64,000 nucleotides of DNA from Paenibacillaceae bacterium (GTDB taxonomy: Bacteria > Bacillota > Bacilli > Paenibacillales > Paenibacillaceae), in the NCBI GenBank assembly GCA_900766135.1, contig CAAFUF010000022.1, positions 1-64,000 on the forward strand, given 5' to 3'. A program made the translations under genes and the position numbers. Positions 51,221 through 60,207 of this stretch are shown in pieces. How positions within the stretch are numbered: position 1 is the first letter of the stretch; the number at the start of each line of letters is the position of its first letter. Under the pieces are notes generated by a model. That model saw nothing but the letters and a program-made list of their open reading frames with translations, searched no databases and was not told the origin of the DNA.

Positions 51221-51404
51221 AAATGCTAAAGTGCAGGCGATTTTTCAACAAAATGCCCTAACAACGGCCTTCAAATGCATATGTGCAGTTTATTTCCGCC
51301 CAAAAGCCTCTTTTTTTCCGAATCGGCTCTTTTCGGATGTACTTTTGCATCTCATTGGCTTAAAACGGGAAATTTCCCGGAAATGAACTGCAGTTTTGCA
51401 GTTG
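51221..51404. repeat. Four-unit intergenic hairpin array 2
   Basis: Units start at 51221, 51273, 51335 and 51381 (spacing 52, 62, 46). The forward units are AAATGCTAAAGTGCAGG and AAATGCATATGTGCAGT. The third and fourth (GATGTACTTTTGCATC, AAATGAACTGCAGTTTTGCAG) match better in reverse complement. Spacers hold palindromes, for example CGGGAAATTTCCCG between units 3 and 4. The array lies between the convergent marR and lysR genes. Confidence 0.8.
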
Positions 51405-51499
51405 GCTCCGCCTTGCCTGTACTGACTGCTGAGCGGCGAGACCTTGCAGCCGGGTTTAGTGAGCTTAGCGTAGCCATCCGGCATTTTCAAGCATTTCTC

Positions 51500-52378
51500 T
51501 CACCGAAACTCCTCGATGAACTTCTGCGCTGCGCTTGTGAGCGGCAGGTTCCGCATATTCATGATCCCCACCTGCGACGGCGGCAGCTCCACGTCCAGCC
51601 GAATTTCAAACAGCGAGCCTTCCTCCAGCTCCTTCGACACGAATTCCCGAGCTACGTAGGACACTCCCAGTCCTTTGCGTGCCAATTCGATCAGCAGGTC
51701 GACGCTGCCAACCTCGATTTCCGGCCTGAGCTCATAACCGTATTCCTGGAACAGCTCGGTAATCGCCATGCGGGCCCGGCTGTTGCGCGAGAACAAGACG
51801 AGCGGGTGCTCCAGCAGCTCGTCCAGCGAAATGACCTTGTCCTTGAGATCGGCGTACGCGCAGCCGGCCACGAAGCAATCCTGCAGCTGAATCCCTTCCC
51901 GCACCTCGATGTGGGAATCGACGATCGGCATTCGGGCGACGCCAAGGTCGATCTTCCCCTCTTTCAAGTAACCCATAATTTCCGGAGTCGTGCCATGAAG
52001 CAGCTGAATCCCGACGTCCGGATAACGGCGGTGAAACTCCTCTATATAGGGTAGCAAGTAATGCTTGAACAACGAGTCGCTGCCGCCGATCCGCAGCACG
52101 CCGGTATCGAGACTTTTGAGCTCGGCCATTTTTTTCTCCGCCAGGGAAATGAGGATTTGCGATTGCTCGATATAGGAATACAAGATCGCCCCTTCCTGCG
52201 TCAGCGAGACGCCTTTGGAATTCCGGTGGAACAACGTAAGACCAAAGCTTTCCTCCAACTGCTTGATGGCATGGCTGACGCTGGGCTGCGTCAAGAACAA
52301 CGCATTGGCCGCCTGGGTCAAGCTACCGGTTTTAGCCGCCCAATAAAACACTTTATATAATTCATAATTGTTAGTCAT
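51500..52378 (-). CDS. LysR-family regulator beside zwf
   Basis: A 292-residue regulator. The N-terminal winged helix is FYWAAKTGSLTQAANALFLTQPSVSHAIKQLEESFG. The effector domain opens VLRIGGSDSLFKHYLLPYIEEF and has a substrate-cleft segment PLVLFSRNSRAR. It is divergent from zwf, with 184 bases between, the usual place of a LysR activator for the neighbouring operon. Control of zwf-tal-gnd is therefore plausible. The effector is unknown. Confidence 0.87.
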   Translation of the reverse strand: MTNNYELYKVFYWAAKTGSLTQAANALFLTQPSVSHAIKQLEESFGLTLFHRNSKGVSLTQEGAILYSYIEQSQILISLAEKKMAELKSLDTGVLRIGGSDSLFKHYLLPYIEEFHRRYPDVGIQLLHGTTPEIMGYLKEGKIDLGVARMPIVDSHIEVREGIQLQDCFVAGCAYADLKDKVISLDELLEHPLVLFSRNSRARMAITELFQEYGYELRPEIEVGSVDLLIELARKGLGVSYVAREFVSKELEEGSLFEIRLDVELPPSQVGIMNMRNLPLTSAAQKFIEEFR

Positions 52379-52413
52379 AAATGTAGTCTATAGCTCCTGT
52401 CAAATATATTAAT

Positions 52414-52442
52414 TTCACCTATGGCGATATTCGTATTATAGT
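52414..52442 (+). promoter_or_regulatory. Probable promoter of zwf-tal-gnd
   Basis: TTCACC (52414-52419), 17 bases, TATAGT (52437-52442). The -35 is weak, which would suit an activator such as the adjacent LysR protein. Confidence 0.55.
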
Positions 52443-52562
52443 GGAGGAAGTCAAAATAATCCATAGCTTAGAGATGGGATTTAGGCGGATACACCCGGAT
52501 TCGACGGGCCGCCGTCCCCAAAACACATAAATGAAAAGCTATGCCGAGAGGAGAGAACCTGG

Positions 52563-54092
52563 ATGGATGCCAATACGTTCGTATTGTTTGGGGCAACCGG
52601 GGATTTGGCGAAACGCAAAATTTACCCTGCCCTGTTTAATTTGTTTTTGGATGGAAAGCTGCCGGTTGATTTTTCCGTGATCGGCTTGGGCCGCAGAGAA
52701 TGGTCCGACGAGACCTTTAAGGCAAACATCGAGCGGTCTCTGCACAGCTTTTCGCGGCGGAAAGCCAGCGATGCGGAGGCCGTGAACCAATTCCTCGGCT
52801 TCTTCCGCTACCATGTGCTGAACGTCGACCGTAAGGAAGACTATCAAAGCCTGCTGCAACGGGTCGAGGAACGCGAGCAAACCTTAGGGGTTGCCCCAAA
52901 CCGGCTCTTCTATTTGTCGGTAGGCCCGGAGTTGTTCGAAACGATCGCCGCCCATATTGAGGAAAGCGGGCTGGGCGATACGAAGGGCTGGAAGCGCCTC
53001 GTGATCGAAAAACCGTTCGGCCGCGATTTACCATCCGCCCGCGATTTCAACGCGCAGCTTAGCAAAGCATTTACCGAAGAGGAAATTTTCCGCATCGACC
53101 ACTACCTTGGCAAGCCGATGGTGCAGAAGCTCCAGCTGCTGCAGCAGACGAATCCGGTGCTCCAGGCTTCCTGGAATAACCGTTATATCGCTAACGTGCA
53201 AATTACGGCCAGCGAAACCGTCGGCGTCGAAGAAAGAGCCGGTTATTACGACCATTCCGGGGCGTTGCGCGACATGTTCCAAAATCATATGCTGCAACTG
53301 TTAATGATGCTGGCCGCTCATCTGCCGAAAGGCGACGATTCGGAGCAAGTGCGCAATAAGAAGAAGCACGTCATGCAATCGCTCGAACCGCTGCTGCGTC
53401 AGGACGTCGCAACCCAAGTGGTTCGAGGCCAATATGCAAGCGGGTCGATTCAAGGGAAGCCGGTTGTTGGCTACAAGGACGAAGCCGGAATTCCGCAGGA
53501 TTCCCGGAACGACACGTTTATGGCCGCCAAGCTGCAAATCGAAGACGATTTCTGGCGGGGGATTCCGTTTTACATCCGCACCGGCAAACGCATGAAGGAG
53601 AAAGCAACGCGCATCGTCATCGAGTTCCGGGAGCCGGTTAAGCAGGTCTCCGCGGCTAACAACGGCGCACCGAACTTGCTCGTGTTCGAAATCAGCCCGA
53701 ACGAAGGCATTTACCTGCGCCTGAACACGGAAGGCGAAGCGCAGCGGCAGGATCTCACGAAGGTCTTGATCGGAGCTCACAAGAGCGGCAGCGAAGTGCC
53801 TGAAGCTTATGAGAATCTGATTTATGACGCACTCCGCGGCGACTCTTCCTTCTTCGCGCATTGGGACGAAGTCGAGTTGTCCTGGAAATGGGTGCAGCCG
53901 ATCCTGGACGCCTATGCAGCCAACGAGGTTCCATTGCACGAATATCCGGCGGGCAGCTTCGGTCCGCAAGCCGCGCACGAGCTGCTGGCCAAAGACGGCT
54001 TCGAGTGGTGGTTCGACCAAGAGAGCGAAGCCGCATCCGAAGCGAAAAACGCCGGCACGCCTTCGGCCCAGGAACCGTTGTCCATCAAATAA
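52563..54092 (+). CDS. zwf: Glucose-6-phosphate 1-dehydrogenase
   Basis: A 509-residue first enzyme of the oxidative pentose phosphate pathway, making NADPH. It has the Rossmann start FVLFGATGDLAKRKIYPALF, the active-site signature RIDHYLGKPMVQ near residues 179-190 with the catalytic histidine system, and IPFYIRTGKRM. Length is typical; the last 25 residues form a Glu/Ala/Ser tail not needed for the fold. ATG follows GAGGAGAGAA. It is first in zwf-tal-gnd. Confidence 0.97.
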   Translation: MDANTFVLFGATGDLAKRKIYPALFNLFLDGKLPVDFSVIGLGRREWSDETFKANIERSLHSFSRRKASDAEAVNQFLGFFRYHVLNVDRKEDYQSLLQRVEEREQTLGVAPNRLFYLSVGPELFETIAAHIEESGLGDTKGWKRLVIEKPFGRDLPSARDFNAQLSKAFTEEEIFRIDHYLGKPMVQKLQLLQQTNPVLQASWNNRYIANVQITASETVGVEERAGYYDHSGALRDMFQNHMLQLLMMLAAHLPKGDDSEQVRNKKKHVMQSLEPLLRQDVATQVVRGQYASGSIQGKPVVGYKDEAGIPQDSRNDTFMAAKLQIEDDFWRGIPFYIRTGKRMKEKATRIVIEFREPVKQVSAANNGAPNLLVFEISPNEGIYLRLNTEGEAQRQDLTKVLIGAHKSGSEVPEAYENLIYDALRGDSSFFAHWDEVELSWKWVQPILDAYAANEVPLHEYPAGSFGPQAAHELLAKDGFEWWFDQESEAASEAKNAGTPSAQEPLSIK

Positions 54093-54159
54093 CGGGGGAT
54101 GACCGAGCTTTTTGCCCCGATATCTCAAATCTGTATTTTACAAATTGGAGGGATTTGTG

Positions 54160-54822
54160 ATGAAGTTTTTTGTTGACACTGCGAATCTGGAAGACATTAA
54201 AAAGGCCCACAAAATCGGCGTCTTGTCCGGGGTAACGACCAACCCTTCCCTGGTAGCCAAGGAAGGCGTCAAGTTCGAAGACCGCATCGCCGAAATCCTG
54301 CAGGCTGTCCCCGACGTCGAGTCCGTCTCGGCTGAAGTGACGCCGGATGCGCTCACCGCCGAAGAGATGATTGCCCAAGCGGAAGAGTTGATCAAAATCA
54401 ACAACCGTGACCCGCGTATCACGATCAAGCTGCCGATGACGCTGGCAGGCCTCGAAGCGACCAAATATCTGGCGCAAAAAGGCGTGAAGACGAACGTCAC
54501 CTTGATCTTCACCGTCAACCAGGCTTTGCTGGCCGCCCGCTCCGGTGCGACGTACGTATCGCCGTTTCTCGGCCGCCTGGACGACATCTCGGAAGACGGC
54601 GTGCAGTTGGTGGCGAAAGTGGCTGAGTTGTTCCGGGTGCATGGCCTGGACACGCAAATCATCGCAGCTTCCGTCCGCCATCCGGACCACGTCACCCGCG
54701 TGGCGCTAACCGGGGCGCACATCGCCACGATTCCGTCTGGCGTCATCGAGCAACTGGCCAAACATCCGCTTACGGATCAAGGGTTAGAGAAGTTCGCCGC
54801 CGACTGGAAGAAATCGCTCTAA
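54160..54822 (+). CDS. tal: Transaldolase (short TalC/MipB type)
   Basis: A 220-residue single-domain transaldolase of the short subfamily shared with fructose-6-phosphate aldolase. It shows FFVDTANLEDI, GVTTNPSLVAKEG, the Schiff-base lysine in ITIKLPMT (near residue 90) and TNVTLIFTVNQALLAARSGA. It links the oxidative pathway products back to glycolysis. The start is the ATG at 54160 with TTGGAGGG upstream. It is 67 bases after zwf. A piece of repeat R follows it. Confidence 0.95.
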   Translation: MKFFVDTANLEDIKKAHKIGVLSGVTTNPSLVAKEGVKFEDRIAEILQAVPDVESVSAEVTPDALTAEEMIAQAEELIKINNRDPRITIKLPMTLAGLEATKYLAQKGVKTNVTLIFTVNQALLAARSGATYVSPFLGRLDDISEDGVQLVAKVAELFRVHGLDTQIIAASVRHPDHVTRVALTGAHIATIPSGVIEQLAKHPLTDQGLEKFAADWKKSL

Positions 54823-54826
54823 GGGG

Positions 54827-54870
54827 TAGTTCAAAAGTCATCTTTTGATCACGAAGCAAGTCATGAATTA
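54827..54870. repeat. Interspersed repeat R, copy 5 (one end only)
   Basis: GTTCAAAAGTCATCTTTTGATCACGAAGCAAG-type sequence, the terminal part of repeat R, lies between tal and gnd. The rest of the element is missing. Confidence 0.7.
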
Positions 54871-54909
54871 ATAGAAAATATTCGCGGATAGGTTTGGAGG
54901 TAAATACGA

Positions 54910-56322
54910 ATGAAAAAACAACAAATCGGGGTCGTTGGCCTGGCCGTCATGGGCAAGAACCTCGCATTGAATATCGAAAGCAACGGTTTCTCCGTTGCCT
55001 TGTACAATCGTTCCGCCGAGAAAACCAAGGAATTGCTGGAAGAAGCACCGGGCAAAAATTTCGTCGGCACCTACAGCATCGAGGAATTCGTGCAGTCGCT
55101 GGAAACCCCGCGCAAAATTCTGATCATGGTGAAGGCCGGAAAACCGACCGACGACACGATCAACCAGCTTGTCCCTTATCTTGAGAAGGGCGACATCCTG
55201 ATCGACGGCGGCAACGCCCACTTCCCGGATACGCAGCGCCGCAACAAGGAGCTGGAAGCCCAAGGCTTCCGCTATATCGGGGCCGGCGTGTCCGGCGGAG
55301 AAGAAGGCGCGCTGAAAGGCCCGGCCATTATGCCGGGCGGTCAGCGGGATGCCTATGAGCTGGTTGAGCCGATCCTTACGGCCATTTCTGCCAAAGTGAA
55401 CGGCGATCCCTGCTCGACCTACATCGGCCCAGATGGCGCCGGCCATTACGTGAAGATGGTCCACAACGGGATCGAGTACGGCGACATGCAGCTGATCGGC
55501 GAAGCGTACCAGCTGCTGAAGGATGTGCTCGGGCTCGGCGTGGACGAACTGCATGATATCTTCACCGAGTGGAACAACGGCGAGCTGGACAGCTACCTGA
55601 TCGAAATCACCGCCGACATCTTCGGCAAGAAGGACCCGGCCACCGGTAAACCGATGGTGGACATCATCCTCGACGCCGCGGGCCAGAAAGGCACCGGCAA
55701 ATGGACCAGCCAAAGCGCCCTCGATCTGGGCGTACCGCTGTCCATCATCACCGAGTCGGTATTCGCGCGCTTCATCTCCGCGATGAAGGCCGAGCGCGTT
55801 GCCGCCAGCAAACGGCTGAGCGGTCCGGCCACCCGGCCGTATGAAGGCGATAAGCAGGCATTCATCGAAGCCGTCCGCAAGGCGCTTTACGCCAGCAAAA
55901 TCGCGTCGTACGCCCAAGGCTTCGCGCAAATGCGGCTCGCTTCGGAGGAATACGGATGGGATCTGAATTATGGCGCGATCGCGATGATTTTCCGCGGCGG
56001 CTGCATCATTCGCGCCCGCTTCCTGCAGAACATCAAGGATGCTTACGACCGCGATCCGGAGCTCAAAAACCTGCTGCTGGACGATTACTTCAAAGACGTC
56101 GTGAAGAACTACCAGGAGGCCTGGAGACAAGTCATTGCCACCGCCGTCACCCGCGGCATACCGGTACCGGCCTTCTCCTCCGCTTTGGCGTACTACGACA
56201 GCTACCGCTCCGAGCGGCTGCCGGCCAACCTGCTGCAAGCGCAACGCGACTACTTCGGTGCCCATACGTTCGAACGCGTCGACCAAGAAGGTACCTTCCA
56301 TTTTCAATGGTTCGATAAATAA
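54910..56322 (+). CDS. gnd: 6-phosphogluconate dehydrogenase, decarboxylating
   Basis: A 470-residue enzyme producing ribulose 5-phosphate, CO2 and NADPH. The Rossmann motif is GVVGLAVMGKNLALN, followed by IDGGNAHFPDTQRR, the catalytic GVSGGEEGALKGPAIMPGG and VKMVHNGIEYGDMQLI with the active lysine, and the helical C-terminal domain. ATG follows TTGGAGG. It is last in the pentose phosphate operon and ends at a strong terminator. Confidence 0.98.
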   Translation: MKKQQIGVVGLAVMGKNLALNIESNGFSVALYNRSAEKTKELLEEAPGKNFVGTYSIEEFVQSLETPRKILIMVKAGKPTDDTINQLVPYLEKGDILIDGGNAHFPDTQRRNKELEAQGFRYIGAGVSGGEEGALKGPAIMPGGQRDAYELVEPILTAISAKVNGDPCSTYIGPDGAGHYVKMVHNGIEYGDMQLIGEAYQLLKDVLGLGVDELHDIFTEWNNGELDSYLIEITADIFGKKDPATGKPMVDIILDAAGQKGTGKWTSQSALDLGVPLSIITESVFARFISAMKAERVAASKRLSGPATRPYEGDKQAFIEAVRKALYASKIASYAQGFAQMRLASEEYGWDLNYGAIAMIFRGGCIIRARFLQNIKDAYDRDPELKNLLLDDYFKDVVKNYQEAWRQVIATAVTRGIPVPAFSSALAYYDSYRSERLPANLLQAQRDYFGAHTFERVDQEGTFHFQWFDK

Positions 56323-56337
56323 TATGGAAACCATATT

Positions 56338-56371
56338 AAGCCGCGAGGGTTCGCCTCGCGGCTTCTTTATG
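56338..56371 (+). terminator. Terminator of zwf-tal-gnd
   Basis: AAGCCGCGAGG and CCTCGCGGCTT form an 11-bp stem with a five-base loop, followed by CTTTAT. It overlaps the 3' end of the convergent MFS gene by a few bases. Confidence 0.88.
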
Positions 56372-57776
56372 CGTTTCTTTTATGGGTGAGAAACAAGCCC
56401 GGGATAAAGATCAGGATGAGGACGAAGGTTGAAACGAAAAATCCTGCGTGGTACCCTATCAAGCCATTCGCGACCGTGGGTTGCAAGCCTTGAACAACCG
56501 TTGCGACTACGGTTGCGATCACAGCGGAACCAAAGCTTGCGCCCAGGTTCTCGATGATGTTGATTCCGACGCCTGCTTCCGGTAGCTGATGATCGTCCAG
56601 CCCCGTATACGCGTCACTCGTCAGAGGAAGATTGATCCCCCCCACGCTGGTCCCCCGAACAAACAGGACGAGGGAAATCCAAACCATGCTGGTTCGATCG
56701 GTGATGAAGATCAGCGGAATGGACCCGATCAGCGAAAGTACCAGACTGAACATCACCACGTATTTCGCGCCGATCCGATCGATCATTTTGCCGATCAGCG
56801 GCCGGGTCACGAGCATCCCGAGGCCTTGGGGTATTAACGCCAGCGCCGCTTCGATCGCCGTGAAATGCCGGAAGTGTTGAAAGAACAAAGGCAAGATCAG
56901 CATCGGCCCCATGATGGCCATATTCGCCAGGAACAATCCGACGCTGGATGCCAGAAAACTCCGATGCGCAAACAGGTTCATGGGGAGCACGGTCTGATTC
57001 TTCATGGAGCGGTTATACGCGAAGTAAGAGGCGGCTAAAGCAAGGCCGATGCCCACCCATAACAACGTCTCGGGATTGTTAAACGAGGCATGATCCGCTG
57101 CCTTCGTAATTCCGTAGATCAACGCCGCGCTCATCAGAGACAAGCAGGCAATCCCCAACACATCGAGTTTGCTGCCTTTGTTGAACGGCTCAAAGTCCGG
57201 GATTCTTCGCATCATCAGCGGAGCGGCGACCAGAACGATCAACACATTGATGAAGAAAATCCAATGCCAAGAGGCACCTTGGACGATGAAGCCCCCGAGG
57301 ACGGGTCCCAAGATCGGGCCCAAAATCATCGGCGTGCTGACGATGGCCATCACTCTCCCCAGATAGTCCGGCCCCGCGGTTTTGACCAGAAGCGTGAACA
57401 TCAGCGTGGTAATGATCCCGGCGCTAAATCCTTGCAGCAAGCGAAAAAGAATGAAGCTGAAGATATTCCAACTGAAGCCGACGAAGACCGATATGACGCC
57501 AAAGGCGACGACGGCGCCGATAAAGATCTTCTTCCCGTTAAATTGGTTCATCAGCCAGCCGGAGATCGGAACCGCCATGGCAAGAGCTAACACATAACCC
57601 GTGATGGACCACTGGATGATATCCAGCGTCGTATGGAAATCCTGGATGAGGACATCAATCGCGATGTTCACCATCGTGGAGTCAAGCATGGGGGCAATAG
57701 CTCCTAGGGCAATCGCCCAGGCGGCCACGAGGATTTCTTTAGGTAACTCTCTTTCTTTTCCTATGACGTTCTCCAT
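56367..57776 (-). CDS. MFS multidrug exporter (DHA2/EmrB-QacA type)
   Basis: A 469-residue transporter with about fourteen helices. Motifs include LDSTMVNIAIDVLI in helix 1 (the DHA2 D1 pattern), the WSITGYVLALA segment, RLLQGFSAGI (motif B region) and GPILGPVLGGFIV (antiporter motif C). It should export toxic organic compounds using the proton gradient. The start is the ATG after GGAGAGGAG. The promoter carries two copies of a MarR-type operator and the MarR gene lies directly upstream. Confidence 0.9.
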   Translation of the reverse strand: MENVIGKERELPKEILVAAWAIALGAIAPMLDSTMVNIAIDVLIQDFHTTLDIIQWSITGYVLALAMAVPISGWLMNQFNGKKIFIGAVVAFGVISVFVGFSWNIFSFILFRLLQGFSAGIITTLMFTLLVKTAGPDYLGRVMAIVSTPMILGPILGPVLGGFIVQGASWHWIFFINVLIVLVAAPLMMRRIPDFEPFNKGSKLDVLGIACLSLMSAALIYGITKAADHASFNNPETLLWVGIGLALAASYFAYNRSMKNQTVLPMNLFAHRSFLASSVGLFLANMAIMGPMLILPLFFQHFRHFTAIEAALALIPQGLGMLVTRPLIGKMIDRIGAKYVVMFSLVLSLIGSIPLIFITDRTSMVWISLVLFVRGTSVGGINLPLTSDAYTGLDDHQLPEAGVGINIIENLGASFGSAVIATVVATVVQGLQPTVANGLIGYHAGFFVSTFVLILIFIPGLFLTHKRNA

Positions 57777-57803
57777 GATATTCTCCTCTCCGAAGTCATC
57801 TTT

Positions 57804-57854
57804 TTGTTTCCTTGTCAACAAAAAGATAACGTACTATTGTTTCCTTGTCAACAA
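57804..57854 (-). promoter_or_regulatory. MFS gene promoter with two MarR-type operators
   Basis: TTGTTGACAAGGAAACAA occurs twice (57804-57821 and 57837-57854) with a 33-base period. Each copy has TTGTT/AACAA half-sites. The upstream copy contains the -35 TTGACA (57846-57851), and 17 bases on is TATCTT (57823-57828). Binding would block the promoter. Confidence 0.8.
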
Positions 57855-57860
57855 AATAAT

Positions 57861-57900
57861 TCTAAAAAAACAGCCCCTCCCCGGTAGGAGTGGACTGCCT
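57861..57900 (-). terminator. Terminator of the second marR gene
   Basis: On the minus strand a stem from CAGTCC-ACTCC to GGGGAG-GGGCTG is followed by seven U residues. Confidence 0.75.
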
Positions 57901-57909
57901 GCGTTATCC

Positions 57910-58404
57910 CTATTCTGAATGTGAAGCGCTTCTGAATTCGTTCAGCACGATCCCTTGCTTCTTGATTTCCACGTCCAAATGCCGACTGTACTGTTCCATA
58001 AAGCGCAGCATCTGATCGAATTGCTCCTCGGTGACCTGATCGAATACGGCTTTATCCCGCTCTTGAAACTCCTTGTGCAGCTCCTCATGAATATCATAAA
58101 TTTCTTGCCCCTGCCCGGTCAGCCGAAAGTAGATTTCTTTCTTGTTGTCCGCCTTCTGGTAGCTTTCAATCAGGCCTTTTTCGATCAACTTCCTCGTTAA
58201 CTTCGTGATGGCGCCTCTCGTCATATAAAGAGACTCGGCAAGCCGGGTCACGTTGGGGTCCGCATGCTTACCGATCGATTCGATACAATGGACTTCGGAT
58301 GGCTTGACCCCTTTCAGTTGGTCTTCCATCTTCATCTTATTAAGCCAGACCATCTTGTTAAATAAATCCCGGAACTCTTGGATGACCTGTTCCTGCTTGT
58401 TCAT
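57910..58404 (-). CDS. MarR-family repressor of the MFS exporter
   Basis: A 164-residue winged-helix regulator. The DNA-binding segment is DPNVTRLAESLYMTRGAITKLTRKLIEKGLIESYQ with wing KADNKKEIYFRLTGQG. It ends in a long dimerisation helix. It probably represses the exporter gene through the TTGTT-N8-AACAA sites in between and is released by a drug ligand. The start is the ATG after GGCGGGAGG; the frame to 58467 is longer than the family needs. Confidence 0.87.
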   Translation of the reverse strand: MNKQEQVIQEFRDLFNKMVWLNKMKMEDQLKGVKPSEVHCIESIGKHADPNVTRLAESLYMTRGAITKLTRKLIEKGLIESYQKADNKKEIYFRLTGQGQEIYDIHEELHKEFQERDKAVFDQVTEEQFDQMLRFMEQYSRHLDVEIKKQGIVLNEFRSASHSE

Positions 58405-58553
58405 CGCCTGTCCTCCCGCCCGTTGGTGCACTACCCCTATTATAGAGAATTCTGCGGGACGTTCCAAGAGATAGGCCTCACATCTAAAAGGAGGAACTCG
58501 GCCGTTCGATGTCGAAACCTACTCTAGCATACTAGACCCGAGGTGAATTCAGC

Positions 58554-59228
58554 TTGACGATCTTACAAAACGATTGGGCCCCATTTCTGGAACCCGAGTT
58601 CGAGAAACCGTACTATTTGCAGCTCCGCCAGTTTCTGGCGAACGAATATCGCACCAAAACGATCTATCCCGATATGTACGATATTTTCAACGCGCTGCAT
58701 TATACCTCCTTCGCCGACACCAAAGTGGTGATCCTCGGCCAGGACCCTTACCACGGACCGGGACAGGCGCATGGGCTCAGCTTTTCCGTGAAACCGGGCG
58801 TCAAAGCCCCGCCTTCCCTGCAAAACATGTTCAAAGAACTGCGGGACGATTCGGGTTGCCGCATTCCCAACAACGGCTATCTGGTTCCATGGGCAAAACA
58901 AGGGGTACTGCTGCTCAACACCGTGCTGACCGTGCAGGCCGATACTCCCAATTCCCATAAGGACATGGGCTGGGAATCGTTCACCGACAAGGTGATCGAA
59001 ACGTTAAACGAGAAGCATGACCCGGTCGTGTTCCTGCTGTGGGGCAGCCATGCCCAGAAAAAAGCGGCCCTCATCACGAACCGCGAGCATCATTTGATCA
59101 AGTCGCCACACCCCAGCCCTTTGTCGGCCCATCGGGGATTCCTGGGCAGCAAGCCGTTTTCGCGGGCCAATCAATTTTTGCGCTCCAAAGGATTGGCCGA
59201 AATCGACTGGCAGATTCCCGATTTGTGA
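58554..59228 (+). CDS. ung: Uracil-DNA glycosylase
   Basis: A 224-residue family 1 enzyme that removes uracil from DNA. The water-activating loop GQDPYHGPGQAHGLSF is near residues 62-77, LLLNTVLTVQ follows, and the leucine/histidine loop is HPSPLSAHRGF. The start is TTG (58554-58556) after GAGGTG, consistent with the usual N-terminus (NDWAPFLEPEF). It stands alone, convergent with an SDR gene 33 bases away. Confidence 0.97.
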   Translation: MTILQNDWAPFLEPEFEKPYYLQLRQFLANEYRTKTIYPDMYDIFNALHYTSFADTKVVILGQDPYHGPGQAHGLSFSVKPGVKAPPSLQNMFKELRDDSGCRIPNNGYLVPWAKQGVLLLNTVLTVQADTPNSHKDMGWESFTDKVIETLNEKHDPVVFLLWGSHAQKKAALITNREHHLIKSPHPSPLSAHRGFLGSKPFSRANQFLRSKGLAEIDWQIPDL

Positions 59229-59261
59229 TCGGATCGCCATAGAAAGGCAAATCGCTCAAAC

Positions 59262-60056
59262 TCAAACGATGCTTCTAACCAATCCCCCGTCGATCCGCAG
59301 CGCAGCCCCATTGATCGCCGAAGATAGCGGGCTGCTGATATAGGTGACGAAATGGGCGATTTCCTCCGGCCGGATCAGGCGCTGGATGATGGAGGTCGGC
59401 CGGTTTTCGGCCATGAATTTCCTCTCCGCCGCTTCGATTGTCAGCCGCTCGTTCGGATAGAGCGTATTCAGCATCGTCTCAACCCCCTCCGTCAACGTCG
59501 AGCCGGGCATGACCGTATTGACCGTGACGGCGGTTCCTTTCGTCAGCTCCGCCAAGCTGCGGGACAACGACAGCTGCATCGTTTTCGTGGCGCTGTAATG
59601 CGCCATTTCCAGCGACGGCATGACCGCCGCCTCGCTGGCGATAAAGATGATCCGGCCCGTTTGCTTCTCTAGCATCCGCTGCAAATATCCGCGAGCTAGC
59701 CGCACCCCGCTCATCACGTTGACTTCAAAAAACCGGAACCATTCCTCGTCGGGAATGCCGAAGAACTCGGCCGGTTCGAAGATGCCAAGATTGTTGATCA
59801 AGATGTCCAGGTCCGGGTGTTCTTCCATCACCTTGCGGCAGCCTTCCTCCGTGCCGAGGTCGGCGGCCGCCGGCTTCAGGACGGCTTCCGGCTGCTGCGC
59901 CCGGATTTCCGCGATCGCCTGCTCGACCTTCTCCGCGCTCCGGCCATTGACGATCACCGTTGCCCCTTCCGCCGCCAGCGAGGCGGCAATCGCTTTGCCG
60001 ATGCCAGCCGTGGAACCGGTGACAAGCGCGATCTTCCCTTTCAATTGCAAATCCAT
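59262..60056 (-). CDS. Short-chain dehydrogenase/reductase
   Basis: A 264-residue classical SDR. Cofactor motif TGSTAGIGKAIA is near residue 13, the INNLGI motif is in the middle, and the catalytic pair is YSATK near residue 155 with a preceding serine. Arg at NGRS after the second strand favours NADPH. The substrate is unknown. The start is the ATG after GGGGGGATCC. No operon partner is present. Confidence 0.9.
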   Translation of the reverse strand: MDLQLKGKIALVTGSTAGIGKAIAASLAAEGATVIVNGRSAEKVEQAIAEIRAQQPEAVLKPAAADLGTEEGCRKVMEEHPDLDILINNLGIFEPAEFFGIPDEEWFRFFEVNVMSGVRLARGYLQRMLEKQTGRIIFIASEAAVMPSLEMAHYSATKTMQLSLSRSLAELTKGTAVTVNTVMPGSTLTEGVETMLNTLYPNERLTIEAAERKFMAENRPTSIIQRLIRPEEIAHFVTYISSPLSSAINGAALRIDGGLVRSIV

Positions 60057-60149
60057 GTTGGATCCCCCCATAACAACACTGATATTTTTGACCCGTTATG
60101 TTATTATGCACCCGATAACCCTAGAATTAACAGTACGCACTTTCCGGTA

Positions 60150-60173
60150 ACCTAGGTACCCCGAGGTACCTTA
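60150..60173. promoter_or_regulatory. GGTACC inverted repeat between divergent genes
   Basis: CTAGGTACC-CCGA-GGTACCTTAG forms a stem with one bulge, upstream of the divergent SDR and CDP-alcohol transferase genes. A related AGGTACCTAGG occurs at 62014-62024. It could be an operator; no family is recognised. Confidence 0.35.
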
Positions 60174-60207
60174 GAAATGCAGCGCTCGGAGAATGGGGGG
60201 AGCTAGG

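Noticed and set aside
54868..56334. A 488-codon minus-strand open frame
   Set aside because: It lies exactly opposite gnd, whose motifs are complete.
58490..58545. A further copy of repeat R before ung
   Set aside because: It shares only a short GATGTCGAA-like string with the family. Neither terminal repeat is present.
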